From positions 434,001 through 498,000 of the forward strand of contig NZ_CP108070.1 of the NCBI RefSeq assembly GCF_036178845.1: a stretch of 64,000 bases of DNA, read 5' to 3'. The translations under genes and the position numbers were made by a program. The first letter of the stretch is position 1. Every line of letters starts with the position of its first letter. Shown one piece after another: positions 17,211-25,968 of the stretch. The notes beneath the pieces were generated by a model that saw only the letters and a list, made by a program, of their open reading frames with translations, ran no database searches and had not been told where the DNA came from. Source of the stretch: Streptomyces sp. NBC_00271 (GTDB lineage Bacteria > Actinomycetota > Actinomycetes > Streptomycetales > Streptomycetaceae).

Positions 17211-18413
17211 ATGGAAAAGCGTTACTCACTCCGCCTCTATCTGGCCGGGGCAGTGGCAGCTCGTGCCGGGGACGAGATGTCGGGACCGGCGCTGATGCTG
17301 ACAGGATTCGCCCTGGCCGGATCTCCTACCGACGCATCGTCGCTGCTCGCAGGCATCACGATCTCTGCCGCGGTAGGGGGGCCGGTGCTCGGGGCACTCC
17401 TCGACAGAACAGGACGGCCGGGACGCCTGCTGGCTGTGGCCCTCGTCCTGTATGCGGCGGGGCTGGGGATGATTCTCTTAGGACTGGGCCGTATGCCGTT
17501 CGCTGTCATCATCCTAATCGCAGTGGTGACAGGGCTGTTGGGGCCGGCCCTGTCGGGTGGATGGACGGCCCAACTGCCCCGTATGGTGCTGCGCGACCAC
17601 CTGCCCCGGGCGAACACCCTCGATGCCATGACGTTCAGCGTGGCGAGTCTGGCCGGCCCGGCTCTCGCCGGCGGCGTGGCAGAGGCGCTGGGAGCCCCGA
17701 CGACCGTGGTGGTCTCCGTGGGGCTCATCGCCTTGGCACTGCCCGCCGCGTGGATGCTGCCCGCCCGTCCCGGTCGGGCGAGGGGCGTTCGGACAACCTC
17801 ACTGATCAGCGAACTTGCTGCCGGAATGCGCGTCATCGTCGGAAGGCAGGCTTTGGCCCGAGCGACCCTCACCTCGGTCGTCTCCTGCATCGCCCAGGGC
17901 ATGCTGACGGCGTGCATCCCACTCCTGAGCGAGCGCGTCCTGGGCGGAGCCGGCCGCGGCGCGGTGCTGCTCTCCTGCGCGGCGATCTCCGCCCTGGTGG
18001 CCAACGCTGTACTCGCCCGGTTTCCGCCTTCAGCCGCCCCCGACACGATCATCTGGGCCAGTGCTCTCGTCCAGGCTGCCGCGCTGGCCCTGGCCACGTG
18101 GCGTCAGCCCGTCGTGCTCATCGTGGCCGTACTCATCGCGGGGATCGGTGAAGGACCCCAACTGGCCGCCTTGTTCGCCATCCGCCATCGGGAGGCCCCA
18201 GAACACCTCCGCGCCCAGATCTTCACCACCGGCGCCAGCTTGAAAATCACCGGATTCGCCCTGGGGGCAGCGGTTGCCGGACCGGTCGTAACCCGGTCCC
18301 TTCCAGGTGCTTTGGCACTCGCAGCGAGTGCAGCGGTCCTCGCAGCACTGGCCTTCTTCGCAATCCGGTCTACAACCGTCAACTCGTCTGAGGACCGAGC
18401 GATGTCGAGTTGA
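17211..18413 (+). CDS. MFS transporter
   Basis: Major facilitator superfamily protein of 400 residues with about twelve hydrophobic segments, including AVGGPVLGALLDRTGRPGRLL, which carries the loop 2-3 signature (G-x-L-x-D-R-x-G-R). It resembles drug-export type MFS proteins of streptomycetes. ATG at 17211 is preferred over the TTG at 17184 because the latter overlaps the operator. It is paired with the divergent CGNR regulator, so efflux of an unknown compound under CGNR control is likely. Confidence 0.9.
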   Translation: MEKRYSLRLYLAGAVAARAGDEMSGPALMLTGFALAGSPTDASSLLAGITISAAVGGPVLGALLDRTGRPGRLLAVALVLYAAGLGMILLGLGRMPFAVIILIAVVTGLLGPALSGGWTAQLPRMVLRDHLPRANTLDAMTFSVASLAGPALAGGVAEALGAPTTVVVSVGLIALALPAAWMLPARPGRARGVRTTSLISELAAGMRVIVGRQALARATLTSVVSCIAQGMLTACIPLLSERVLGGAGRGAVLLSCAAISALVANAVLARFPPSAAPDTIIWASALVQAAALALATWRQPVVLIVAVLIAGIGEGPQLAALFAIRHREAPEHLRAQIFTTGASLKITGFALGAAVAGPVVTRSLPGALALAASAAVLAALAFFAIRSTTVNSSEDRAMSS

Positions 18414-18801
18414 CCAGGACCGAACCTTGACCCCAGACAGCCAGCCCTAAACAATCACTCAACCTTCGGTGAGAAAACCTAGCCGTCACCAACCTTCGGC
18501 GAAAATGATCAGCCTTCGCTGCGAGGGATCACCAGGTCAGCCGCCCGCTGTCGACTGGGTTCGTTGAGAACGGGCATCAACCGACGCAATTCGCCGACCT
18601 GCTGAAGTGTGGCATGGGCAGAGTGAGAGTCCCGCGAGGGAGCGGGGAGTTTCCCGCAGGATCACGGTACGTCGGTCTGGAGAGCTGCTCGTTAGGCGTC
18701 GCCTGATCGAGCTTTCTGTCGCTCGGAGTCTTGGCGTGCGTGGATGAGTCGCCGGGGGCCCAGGGCCGACCGCTGCACGCCGCCCGCTACCATCCCTTCG
18801 C
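18414..18801. other. intergenic region with three CAACCTTCGG-type repeats
   Basis: Contains CAACCTTCGGTGA (18460), CAACCTTCGGCGA (18490) and CAGCCTTCGCTGC (18510), starts spaced 30 and 20 bp. An inverted match, CGAAGGTTG, lies at 16539 on the other side of the CGNR-MFS pair. No gene seen. Confidence 0.5.
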
Positions 18802-19635
18802 ATGACGACTCGGGGGTGGCGGCTGAGTGCCGTGGTGGTGCTGGCGGCGATCTGCGCCGCCGGTCCAGAACGCCCGGAGGTCATCCGCACGGCGTCGGAC
18901 CTCGGCCCCCTCCCGGCCGACCGCTACGACTACACGCCACAGGACTACCAGCGATCGCAGCGGGCAACGGCGTTGCTGATCCGGCAGTGCATGGCGGAGC
19001 GCGGCCACCCGGACTTCCCGCTCGACCCCCGCTACCCCAGCGACCCCGTCGTCGCCACCGCAGTCAGCACCGACTACGGCGTCCTGGATCTCTCCACCGC
19101 CCGCCGCTGGGGCTACGGCTGGGACCCGGCAAAGTCCCTGTCCCTCCGGCCGAAGGGCCGCCGGATGACCAACGCCGAGTATGCGGACTTCCCCGCCTGC
19201 AGCGCCGAGGCGAACCGGCGCCTGATGCGCGGCATCGACCCCAAGCGGGACTGGCTCTACGCAAGCACACGGGCGATCGAGGTCGACAAGGCGGTCAAGC
19301 GCGACCCGCGCCTCCGCGCGGCTTGGGATGTGTGGTCCCGCTGTGTGGCAGAACAAGGATTCACGCGCTATCCCGACCCCGTCGCGGCGTACACGGACAC
19401 CGCCTGGAAGCGCGACAGTGACGGCAACACCCGGCATACACAGCGGGAGCGGGCCACCGCCGTCGCTGACGTCATCTGCAAACGCCGCCACCATACGGCC
19501 GAACTCTGGCACGCGGCACGGGCGCAGAAGCAGGCCGTGGACATCACACGGCACCGCGACCGCTACGCCGCCGGGCTGCAGGCGCTGCGGACGTACCGGG
19601 CCACCATCGCCGAGGTGCTGCGGAAACTCGGCTAG
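18802..19635 (+). CDS. secreted hypothetical protein
   Basis: A 277-residue protein with an N-terminal signal sequence (RLSAVVVLAAICAAG) and a mainly helical, charged body. Paired cysteines occur at LLIRQCMAERG, FPACSAEAN, WSRCVAEQGF and VADVICKRR, a pattern shared by many exported actinobacterial proteins of unknown role. The repeats of (I/W)..C.AE.G around two of them suggest an internal duplication. It stands alone, with no operon partner on its strand. Confidence 0.78.
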   Translation: MTTRGWRLSAVVVLAAICAAGPERPEVIRTASDLGPLPADRYDYTPQDYQRSQRATALLIRQCMAERGHPDFPLDPRYPSDPVVATAVSTDYGVLDLSTARRWGYGWDPAKSLSLRPKGRRMTNAEYADFPACSAEANRRLMRGIDPKRDWLYASTRAIEVDKAVKRDPRLRAAWDVWSRCVAEQGFTRYPDPVAAYTDTAWKRDSDGNTRHTQRERATAVADVICKRRHHTAELWHAARAQKQAVDITRHRDRYAAGLQALRTYRATIAEVLRKLG

Positions 19636-19848
19636 CGGGGCGCCGACGCATCACTGTGAGTCCCGCGAGAACCGACGGACACGTGACGGCCGCCCAGCCG
19701 ACCGACCTTGCACCCCGCGTATTCCGTCACCCCAAGCACCGCATTCCGTCGATTCCCCACGCCGATCGAGGTAGCCCATCGGGTGGCTCGCGGATCTGCA
19801 CTCCGCGCTCACCGCTGGCTGGTGGTTCAGCAATCGCAGGTCGGCCCG

Positions 19849-20508
19849 CTACTCGTACCGGTACTTCAGCGAGTCCGCCTCCGCCTGCTCGATGTCGGCG
19901 ATCGTCAGCTCAGGCATCCGCAGTTGGGCCAGCGTCACCTCGGCCGAGGCCGGCTGGGCGTCGGCCGACAGCCACTCCTCCGGCTTCCAGGCCGCGCTGC
20001 GCAGCAGCGACTTGGGGCAGTGCGGGTAGACCTCCTCGATCCCCAGCACCAGCGCACTGGCCGGCGGCTTGCCCACGGCGGTCAGCTGCGACAGCAGCTC
20101 TGGGCGGGTGGAGACGCAGGCCCGGCCGTTCACCCTGAGCGTCGTGGTGCGTCCCGGTATGACGAACAGCAGCCCGGCCCGTCCGGTGGCGACGACGTTC
20201 TGCAGGGTGTCCAGACGCTTGTTGCCGGTCGCGTCCGGTATCGCCACCGTCCGTGCGTCCAGGATGGCGACGAACCCGGCGGGGCCGCCGCGCGGGGAGA
20301 CGTCACAGTTGCCCTCGGCGTCCGCGCTGGCGACCAGGACCAGCGATGAGCAGCCGATCAACCGCCGGGTCTGCTCAGTGAGTTCGGTCATCTGCTTCCG
20401 CACGGCCGCGTCGCTGGGGGGTTCGTAGACCCTGCGCAGCGCCTCCTGGTCGGGCACGGCGTCGAGGCGGAGCGAGTCGAAGGCACTGCCAGCAAGGGGT
20501 GTCGTCAT
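19849..20508 (-). CDS. pyridoxamine 5'-phosphate oxidase-like FMN protein
   Basis: A 219-residue split-barrel flavoprotein of the MSMEG_1061-type subgroup. CDVSPRGGPAGFVAILD and DATGNKRLDTLQNVVATGRAGLLFVIPG form the FMN-binding barrel, and GRTTTLRVNGRACV is the conserved core strand. Proteins of this type bind FMN or F420 and reduce or bind small molecules; the substrate is unknown. The C-terminus is of normal length. It has no obvious operon partner, and an IS5 fragment lies just upstream. Confidence 0.88.
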   Translation of the reverse strand: MTTPLAGSAFDSLRLDAVPDQEALRRVYEPPSDAAVRKQMTELTEQTRRLIGCSSLVLVASADAEGNCDVSPRGGPAGFVAILDARTVAIPDATGNKRLDTLQNVVATGRAGLLFVIPGRTTTLRVNGRACVSTRPELLSQLTAVGKPPASALVLGIEEVYPHCPKSLLRSAAWKPEEWLSADAQPASAEVTLAQLRMPELTIADIEQAEADSLKYRYE

Positions 20509-20524
20509 GCCTCCGACCCTACTG

Positions 20525-20715
20525 GGCCGACCTGCGATTGATCTTGGTCGTTGAGTGTGGGGACAGAGAGACGACCCCGCGAGTTGTCTGATGCGTGAAG
20601 ATCAAACAGGCCCGCGCGGCCATGCCCCCTCCTGCCTTCTGCGGGCTGTCGCGCCAACATCTGGGCGAGTTGGTCACGGAACTCGCCCCGCGCTGGGTGG
20701 CGCGCTGTGAGTGCG
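20525..20715 (+). pseudogene. IS5-family transposase, 5' fragment
   Basis: Starts with the same GACCTGCGATTGAT leader seen at 12070 and encodes MKIKQARAAMPPPAFCGLSR then HLGELVTELAPRWVARCE from a GTG at 20595. It stops being recognisable at about 20715, where it meets the next gene's promoter region. It gives the correct N-terminus for the degraded copy at 12138. Confidence 0.7.
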
Positions 20716-20760
20716 GGCGTCATGGGCGACGTGACACCTGGACATGGAACTCTGTCCCTC

Positions 20761-21310
20761 ATGAGCGAGCCGACCCTCTATGACCATGACCGAGCCGCAT
20801 ACTCCCGCGAAGGACTGGCCCGGCTCGTACTTGCCGGCCATGCCACCGAGGTGGCGGACAGTGCCGCCGGGCTGGTGGGTACCCGAAACGATGTCGACAC
20901 CGGACTCGCCGGCCGCGTAAGCCAGGCTCGGCAGCTCATCGAACTGGCCGAGCGGACTCTGAACTCGGCCGTCGTCTACGAAGTCGAACGCGGCAGCTCC
21001 TGGGCACAGATCGCGGCCTACTTGGGGGGTCAGCGCTGAAGAGGCCCGAGAGCGGTACACCCCCGCTGTCCACGGTTGGAACAGCGCATGGAACAGCGCA
21101 TTCGAGGGGCCGTATCGGCTGGACGAAACGGGCCGCAAGCGCATGCCGCAGCTGCCGACCGCGGCATACGATTCCAACTGGGCATGCACTCAGCTGGACC
21201 GTTGGGCCTTCCTCCGGCATGTAGGGATCGACGACAGACAGGCCGTCAGCGCTGGCCTTGTCATGGTCGACACTGTGGCCGAGCCCGTACCGGCTGAGAA
21301 CGGGAGCTGA
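20761..21310 (+). pseudogene. hypothetical actinobacterial protein, frameshifted in a G-run
   Basis: ATG at 20761 starts MSEPTLYDHDRAAYSREGLA, a conserved streptomycete hypothetical with a likely helix-turn-helix at SSWAQIAAYLGV. After AAYLG a run of six G has one base too many; the true continuation (VSAEEARERYTPAVHGW to DTVAEPVPAENGS) is in the next frame and ends at 21310. A single-base homopolymer insertion is the simplest cause, so sequencing error or slippage is possible. Confidence 0.72.
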
Positions 21311-21313
21311 GCG

Positions 21314-21635
21314 GTGGCCTTATCTGGACTCGCCCCTGAAAGGGCCCTGCGACTCTCGGCCTTGACTGACGAGCTCCGCCCCCTGCTGGCGACGGGCACG
21401 GAGATGTCAGCGATCCAGTCGATGCTCAGCACGCGTGGCATCGGTGTGATGGACTCCATCGTCGTCACCCGCGAACTGCTGGGCGCTGGGCCGGGAGACC
21501 TTGGTCTGGCAAAGACGCTCGTCCTAGCCACTTCGGCGCGGAATGCCGAACGGGAACAGCACCAGGCGCTTGTCGACGAACTGATCGTGGCGCTCGACGG
21601 GGTCGACCAGGCCCAACTCTCGCCCCGAGTCGATT
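21314..21635 (+). pseudogene. hypothetical protein truncated by a transposase fragment
   Basis: GTG at 21314, three bases after the stop of the preceding gene, begins GLAPERALRLSALTDEL and continues to ALDGVDQAQ. The gap of three bases implies an operon with the preceding frameshifted gene. Beyond about 21635 the frame enters transposase sequence, so the C-terminus is lost. No function is known to me. Confidence 0.6.
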
Positions 21636-22103
21636 CCGGGCCTGACGCGAGGTCAAGGTCGCCTCAGGCTGTTGGCCTTCGAGCTGACCGACGCCTTGCT
21701 GTGCGCCGACGGACCGGTGAGAACGCCGGTGAACCTGACGCTGCTGGCCGAGCACGCCGTGGGCACGGCGTGTTGGACGACGCCCTCAACCGTGGCCGCG
21801 TCGACGTCGGGGCGCTGCGGCGGACTCTGGCCTCGCTGCCGCAGCCCAAGGCGGCCGACGGCAGGCTCGTTCTGGCCGTGGACGTGAGCAACCGGCTGCG
21901 GCCGGACGCGCCGTGCAGCGCGGACAGGCTGTTCTGCCATACCTATGGCCGCGGCCGGGACCAGCACCCGATGATCCCCGGCCGACCGTACTCGTTCGTC
22001 GCCGCTCTCGAATCGGGCCGCACTTCGTGGTGCCGGCTGCTGGATGCGGTGCGTCTCGGGCCCGCCGACGACTTCGCCGAGGTCACCGCCGCCCAGGGTT
22101 CAT
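21636..22103 (+). pseudogene. transposase fragment (NF041680-like)
   Basis: Encodes IPGLTRGQGRLRLLAFEL, then DALLCADGPVRTPVNLTLL in one frame and DDALNRGRVDVGALRRTL through GRPYSFVAALESGRTSW in another, a pattern of a large streptomycete transposase family. A missing base near 21762 separates the frames. Both ends of the protein are gone, the 3' side being cut at the YCII gene. Confidence 0.7.
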
Positions 22104-22651
22104 GATGGCCGACCGCCGAACTGCCAGTTGTGGACCTCGATGTCGGCGTACCGGTCAGGGATCAGGACAGCGCGTGCCGTGTCCGGGTCCGGCGCCCGGA
22201 CCAGTGCCGCCGTACCCAGCCAGGTGGTGCCGTCGTCGGACAGCAGCGGCCCGTATGCGATCAGCTCGTCCCGGTCGGGCGGCATGGCGGCGTCGGCGGC
22301 CTCCCCCGAGCCGAGGCCGAGTACCAGGTACCGGTTGCCACCGGTCCGGCCACCGGGGAAGTCCCACATGGTGCGCCCCAGCATATTGCGCCACCGGCGC
22401 AGCAGCACGTCCCTGTACACACCGGCCTGATAGCCGGGCTCGTCGAAGGCGAACGCGCGGGCGGCGGCGGGATCTGGCAGGTCGACGATGTGCACGCTGC
22501 CGGTGGCCATCTCGCCGTCGTCGGCGAGGGTCGGGCCTCGGGCGATCATCTCCTTCGCGTACAGGTCCATGTAGGACCAATGCTCTTCGAGCAACTCGCT
22601 GCGCAAGGTCTCGGAGCCGGACCGATCGCGGTGATAGCAGAAGAATTCCAT
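22100..22651 (-). CDS. YCII-domain protein, two repeats
   Basis: A 183-residue protein with two YCII-like ferredoxin-fold units. The first is FFCYHRDRSG to HIVDLPDPAAARAFAFDEPG with the family's HW and ARGPTLADDG motifs; the second is RYLVLGLGSG to VRAPDPDTARAVL with IAYGPLLSDDG. YCII domains often act as accessory or weak dehydrochlorinase-like enzymes; the role here is unknown. ATG at 22651 (MEFFCYH) is chosen over upstream ATGs because the domain begins there. Confidence 0.82.
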   Translation of the reverse strand: MEFFCYHRDRSGSETLRSELLEEHWSYMDLYAKEMIARGPTLADDGEMATGSVHIVDLPDPAAARAFAFDEPGYQAGVYRDVLLRRWRNMLGRTMWDFPGGRTGGNRYLVLGLGSGEAADAAMPPDRDELIAYGPLLSDDGTTWLGTAALVRAPDPDTARAVLIPDRYADIEVHNWQFGGRPS

Positions 22652-22815
22652 GCCCGCAGTTCCTACCACCATGCACGGAGGTGGCGCGACAGACTTATGG
22701 CGCACCGGCCAGAAGCGACAAGCCTCCAACCTGCAAAACGTCTCAGAGGGCGGCCCCCCGTTCCCGGCCCTCCAGAGGGTGTGGCCCTACGGTGAGGGAC
22801 GCTTCCTTACTGGCC

Positions 22816-23660
22816 CTAACAAAGCCGCTGTACGTGTCGGTGGGTGATCAGGCAGACGGCGAGACCGAGGAAAGCTTCGTGGATGTCGTCACGCCGTTCC
22901 CAGCGGATGCGCAGGCGGCGGAAGCCGTGCAGCCAGGAGATTGTGCGCTCGACGACGTAGCGGAAGATGCCCAGGCCGGAGCCGTGTGGCTGGCCTCGTT
23001 TCGCGATCACGGGGCGGATCCCGCGTTGCCAGAGCAGGCGGCGGTACTTGTCATGGTCGTAGCCGCGGTCGGCCAGCAGCGCGTCGGGCCGTCGGCGAGG
23101 TCTGCCGACCAGGCCGGCGACCGCCGGGATCTTGTCGAGCAGGGGCAGGAGCTGGGTGACATCGTTGCGATTTCCGCCGGTCAGCGTTACCGCGAGCGGG
23201 ATGCCCTGCCCGTCGACGATGAGGTGGTGCTTGCTGCCCGGCCGTGCGCGGTCGACCGGGCTGGGACCGCTTTTGGGCCCCGCCGAGCAGCCCGGACGTG
23301 GGAGGAGTCGATCACCGCCCGCGACCAGTCCAGCTGGTTCTTCGACCGCAGTTCCTTCAGCAGCACCACGTGTAACTGGTCCCAGACGCCGGCCTCGTTC
23401 CAGGCGGCCAGCCGTCGCCAGCAGGTCATTCCCGAGCCGAAGCCCAACTCCTGCGGCAGATACTCCCACTGGATGCCGGTGTGCAGCACGAACAGGATCC
23501 CGCACACTGCCTGCCGGTCCGGCACTCGAGGTCTGCCTTCCACCAGCTTCGGTCCCGGCGCGGGCAGCAACGGCTCGATGAGCGACCACAGTTCATCCGA
23601 CACGATCCACGGCCTCGACTGACGTTTCCCCACGACCAGACCAACGAGCAGACAAGCCAA
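22816..23660 (-). CDS. IS427-like transposase in two frames (likely programmed -1 shift)
   Basis: Frame 1 (23660-23187) gives SDELWSLIEPLLPAPGPKLV and QLDWSRAVIDSSHVRAARRG with the first catalytic Asp. Frame 2 (to 22816) gives GPSPVDRARPGSKHHLIVD, ADRGYDHDKYRRLL and FRYVVERTISWLHGFRRL with the remaining DDE residues. They meet at C-CCA-AAA (complement of 23271-23277), a canonical X-XXY-YYZ slippery heptamer in the frame-1 phase; a -1 slip there yields RRGPKSGPSPVD with no residue missing. IS427-group elements are known to use two frames, so this copy may be active. The start codon is uncertain (23660 or GTG 23633). Confidence 0.82.
23271..23277 (-). promoter_or_regulatory. slippery heptamer CCCAAAA
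   Basis: On the minus strand the frame-1 codons are CCA AAA preceded by C, the X-XXY-YYZ form for simultaneous -1 slippage. It sits exactly at the switch between the two transposase frames. Confidence 0.6.
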
Positions 23661-23694
23661 CAGTCACATGATCAACAGCTTTTGTTAGAGCCAG

Positions 23695-24010
23695 TTAGGC
23701 AGTCAGGGACCGACGAGCACTACCGGCAGTCCCAGCCTCAGTTGTGATTGAAGCCGGCCCAGCATCCTGAAGGGGCTTGGATCGCGCTCGCGACCCGTTG
23801 AGGGGCTTGTGGATTTTGCAGGTCAGGCGAGCAACGTTTGCGGAGGGGAGCCGGAGCCGAGACAGCGGGCGAGTCTGCGTCCGCGTCACGCCTCCTGCAG
23901 GCTCGCCGCCAGGTGAACGGCTGCGTCGACCCGCGCGTTCAGCGCCTCAAAATCATCCGGCCTGCCCTGGTACCGCACGCACAACTCCCGGCCGCCCATC
24001 GCCACCGACA
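23695..24010. other. stretch between IS5 and IS3 elements
   Basis: No gene recognised. Two GAGGGGCTTG/AAGGGGCTTG copies at about 23770 and 23801 and a TTTTGCAGGTCA segment may be the left end of the IS3 element or an unrelated scar. Confidence 0.35.
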
Positions 24011-24011
24011 C

Positions 24012-24317
24012 CACGCCCTGCGGCAGGCCTTCAGGAAGGACGCGATCGCGCTCTACCGCGCCGCGGGCGGCGAGCGCACATACGCGGCGGTGGCGGCGAA
24101 CCTCGGTATCACAGCTGAGTCGCTGCGGACGTGGGTCCGCAAGGAAAACGAGTCCCAGGCACTGCCCGAGCGCCGCGAGGCCGGCGGGAGTCCGGCTGAG
24201 GAACTGGCCCGGTTGCGGGTGGAGAACGCCCGGCTACTGAAGGCGGAGAAGGAGCGGCAGCTGGAGCGCGAGATCCTGCGCCGGGCAGCCGCCTCTTTCG
24301 CCCGGGAGGTGAAGTGA
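24012..24317 (+). pseudogene. IS3-family OrfA
   Basis: Encodes FRKDAIALYRAAGGERTYAA followed by LGITAESLRTWVRKEN, the OrfA helix-turn-helix, and a leucine-zipper-like ENARLLKAEKERQLEREIL. The frame is open upstream to 23838 but those codons do not resemble an OrfA N-terminus, so the true start seems to be lost. Its end overlaps OrfB by four bases, the normal IS3 arrangement for a -1 shift. Confidence 0.8.
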
Positions 24318-25135
24318 GCCCCCGCCGCTGGGACTTCATCTCCGAGAATCGCGCTGCCTTCGGCGTGAAGCAAATCTGCCGAGTCCTGGGTGTTTCCCGT
24401 TCCGGCTACTACCAGCACCGGGCCACTGCAGACGCCCGCGCCTATGGCGCCCCGCGCGTCCATGCCGAACTCCGCTCCCTCGGGAGAAAGATCAGCCTCG
24501 GGTGCGTGAGCAGGCTGATGAGGATCAACCGCATCGTCGGACGGCACCTGCGACGCAAGAAACGCACGACCATTCAGGACAAGACGGCACCGCCTGTGCC
24601 AGACCTGGTGGTGCGTGACTTCACGACGGACATGCTCAACACCACGTGATGCGGCGACATCACGTACGTCGCCGTCGGCTCGACCTGGCCGTATCTCGCC
24701 ACGGTCATCGACATCTGCCCACGGCGTGTGATCGGCTGGTCGATCGCGGACCACATGCGCACCTCGCTGGTCACCGACGCGATCGAGATGGCCGTGGCCG
24801 CCCGCGGCCGCCTCGTCCACGACGTCGTCCTTCACACGGACAGGGGCGCCCAATATGGATCGGCCGCCTTTGCCGAGGTCTGCCATCGGCATGGCATCCG
24901 CCGCCGCATGGGACGCGGCAGCTCTAGTTACGACAACGCCCTCGCCGCATCGTTCTTCGAGGGCCTCAAGCGCAAGTTGCGGCACGGATGCGCTGGACCT
25001 CGAAGGCGCAGACATGATTGGAGCTGTTCAGGTGGCTGTCGTACTACAACCGGCGCCGCCACCACTCCGCCCTCGGCTCCCTCGCGCCAGCCGAATACGA
25101 ACAGCAATTGATCACGTCACGAGGTTGGCCAGCAC
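24314..25135 (+). pseudogene. IS3-family OrfB transposase with two stops and a frameshift
   Basis: The integrase-type core is clear: RAAFGVKQICRVLGVSRSGYY, then CGDITYVAVGSTWPYLATVI, HTDRGAQYGSAAFAEV and SSSYDNALAASFFEGLKRKL. A TGA at 24647-24649 stands where Trp precedes CGDITYV. After KLRHG the frame shifts, and a further TGA near 25014 precedes the C-terminal LELFRWLSYYNRRRHHSAL. The enzyme cannot be made from this copy. Confidence 0.88.
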
Positions 25136-25207
25136 ACCGCCCGGCGGTGTTGCCGAGGTTCGCCGAAAGGCCATCGGACGGCAGCGGCCGGTTGCTACGT
25201 TCCAGCC

Positions 25208-25330
25208 GTGCTGGTGGAGTTCCTGACTGATGCGCAGGCCGAGGCGTACGGCAAGTTCGCCGACGAGCCGACCCGCCCCGAGTTGGAGCGGTTCTTCTTC
25301 GGCCTTGGGGACCAATGGGGCAGCCATTGA
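25208..25330 (+). pseudogene. Tn3-family transposase, N-terminal fragment
   Basis: GTG at 25208 starts VLVEFLTDAQAEAYGKFADE followed by PTRPELERFFF, which is the usual N-terminus of actinobacterial Tn3 transposases (DUF4158 region). After FFF the normal LDD-x-D-R continuation is missing and the frame stops within ten codons. Only about 3 percent of the gene survives. Confidence 0.65.
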
Positions 25331-25412
25331 CGGTAGCGACCGTGCCACTCCTGGTCGTTCTCGGCTGTCCGTCGGTGTGTAGTGGGGCGAGGGTGCAGGC
25401 CGGGTGGCTCGG

Positions 25413-25616
25413 TTAGCGCATCGCCTTCAGGTGCCGCATGAACCGGACGACCTGGAGTATGCCGCCCTCGATCATCCTGGTGAAGGAGTCGCGCGCGGGC
25501 GAGGGCGTGTTGCCGTACAGCGAGATCCCGACCTTGAACTTCTCGGCGAGCGCGGACATGGCGGCGATCTGCGCATCGTGAGCGGTCTGCTCAGCGGAAA
25601 GGTGATGCGAGCCATG
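25413..25616 (-). pseudogene. unrecognised C-terminal gene remnant
   Basis: A minus-strand frame reads GSHHLSAEQTAHDAQIAAMS, then ALAEKFKVGISLYGNTPSPA and FTRMIEGGILQVVRFMRHL, a well-composed protein segment with good codon bias but no start. An ATG with AAGGA before it exists at 25617 in a neighbouring frame, so a frameshift just after the start is possible. I cannot name the family. Confidence 0.4.
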
Positions 25617-25968
25617 GTTCAGTCCTTCCTCGTCGCCGTTGCAGCGTACGCACGACGGACGACCGACTCATCCCAGACGGTCCTGCCGGTCGGAGTCAGG
25701 ATGCCGTCCGTGGTCAGCTGAGTCGGCCTTGAGGACTAGAGGACTAGAGGACTAGAGGAACCGTGCCGTGGCATCCGGCCACGGAGCCTCTGCAGAAACC
25801 TGTTGGCGGACCACGGCGACCACTGCTACTTTTCCGGAGGCCGTGCGAGAGAACGAGGAGGTGGTACCCGTGAACGCAGTATCGACATGGGTGCTCCCCT
25901 CCGGGGTCACGGTCGGGCGATAGGTCGTCCGGGAGCGCCGTTCAAGCGCACTCCCGAAAGGCACGACC
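25617..25968. other. intergenic region with an 8-bp tandem repeat
   Basis: Upstream region of the alpha/beta hydrolase gene. Apart from the AGGACTAG repeat nothing else is recognised; a short Shine-Dalgarno-like GAAAGG precedes the hydrolase ATG. Confidence 0.4.
25732..25755. repeat. 8-bp tandem repeat AGGACTAG x3
   Basis: Three exact copies followed by a partial fourth (AGGA). Each unit contains the amber/CTAG tetranucleotide, which is rare in such GC-rich DNA. Confidence 0.85.

Larger units (their letters stand above)
22810..23694 (-). mobile_element. IS5-family (IS427-like) element
   Basis: Inverted ends CTGGCCCTAACAAAG and, as complement of the right end, CTGGCTCTAACAAAAG. A TTA direct repeat (22807-22809, 23695-23697) agrees with the TNA duplication of this IS5 subgroup. 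It encodes a transposase in two overlapping frames on the minus strand. Confidence 0.88.
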
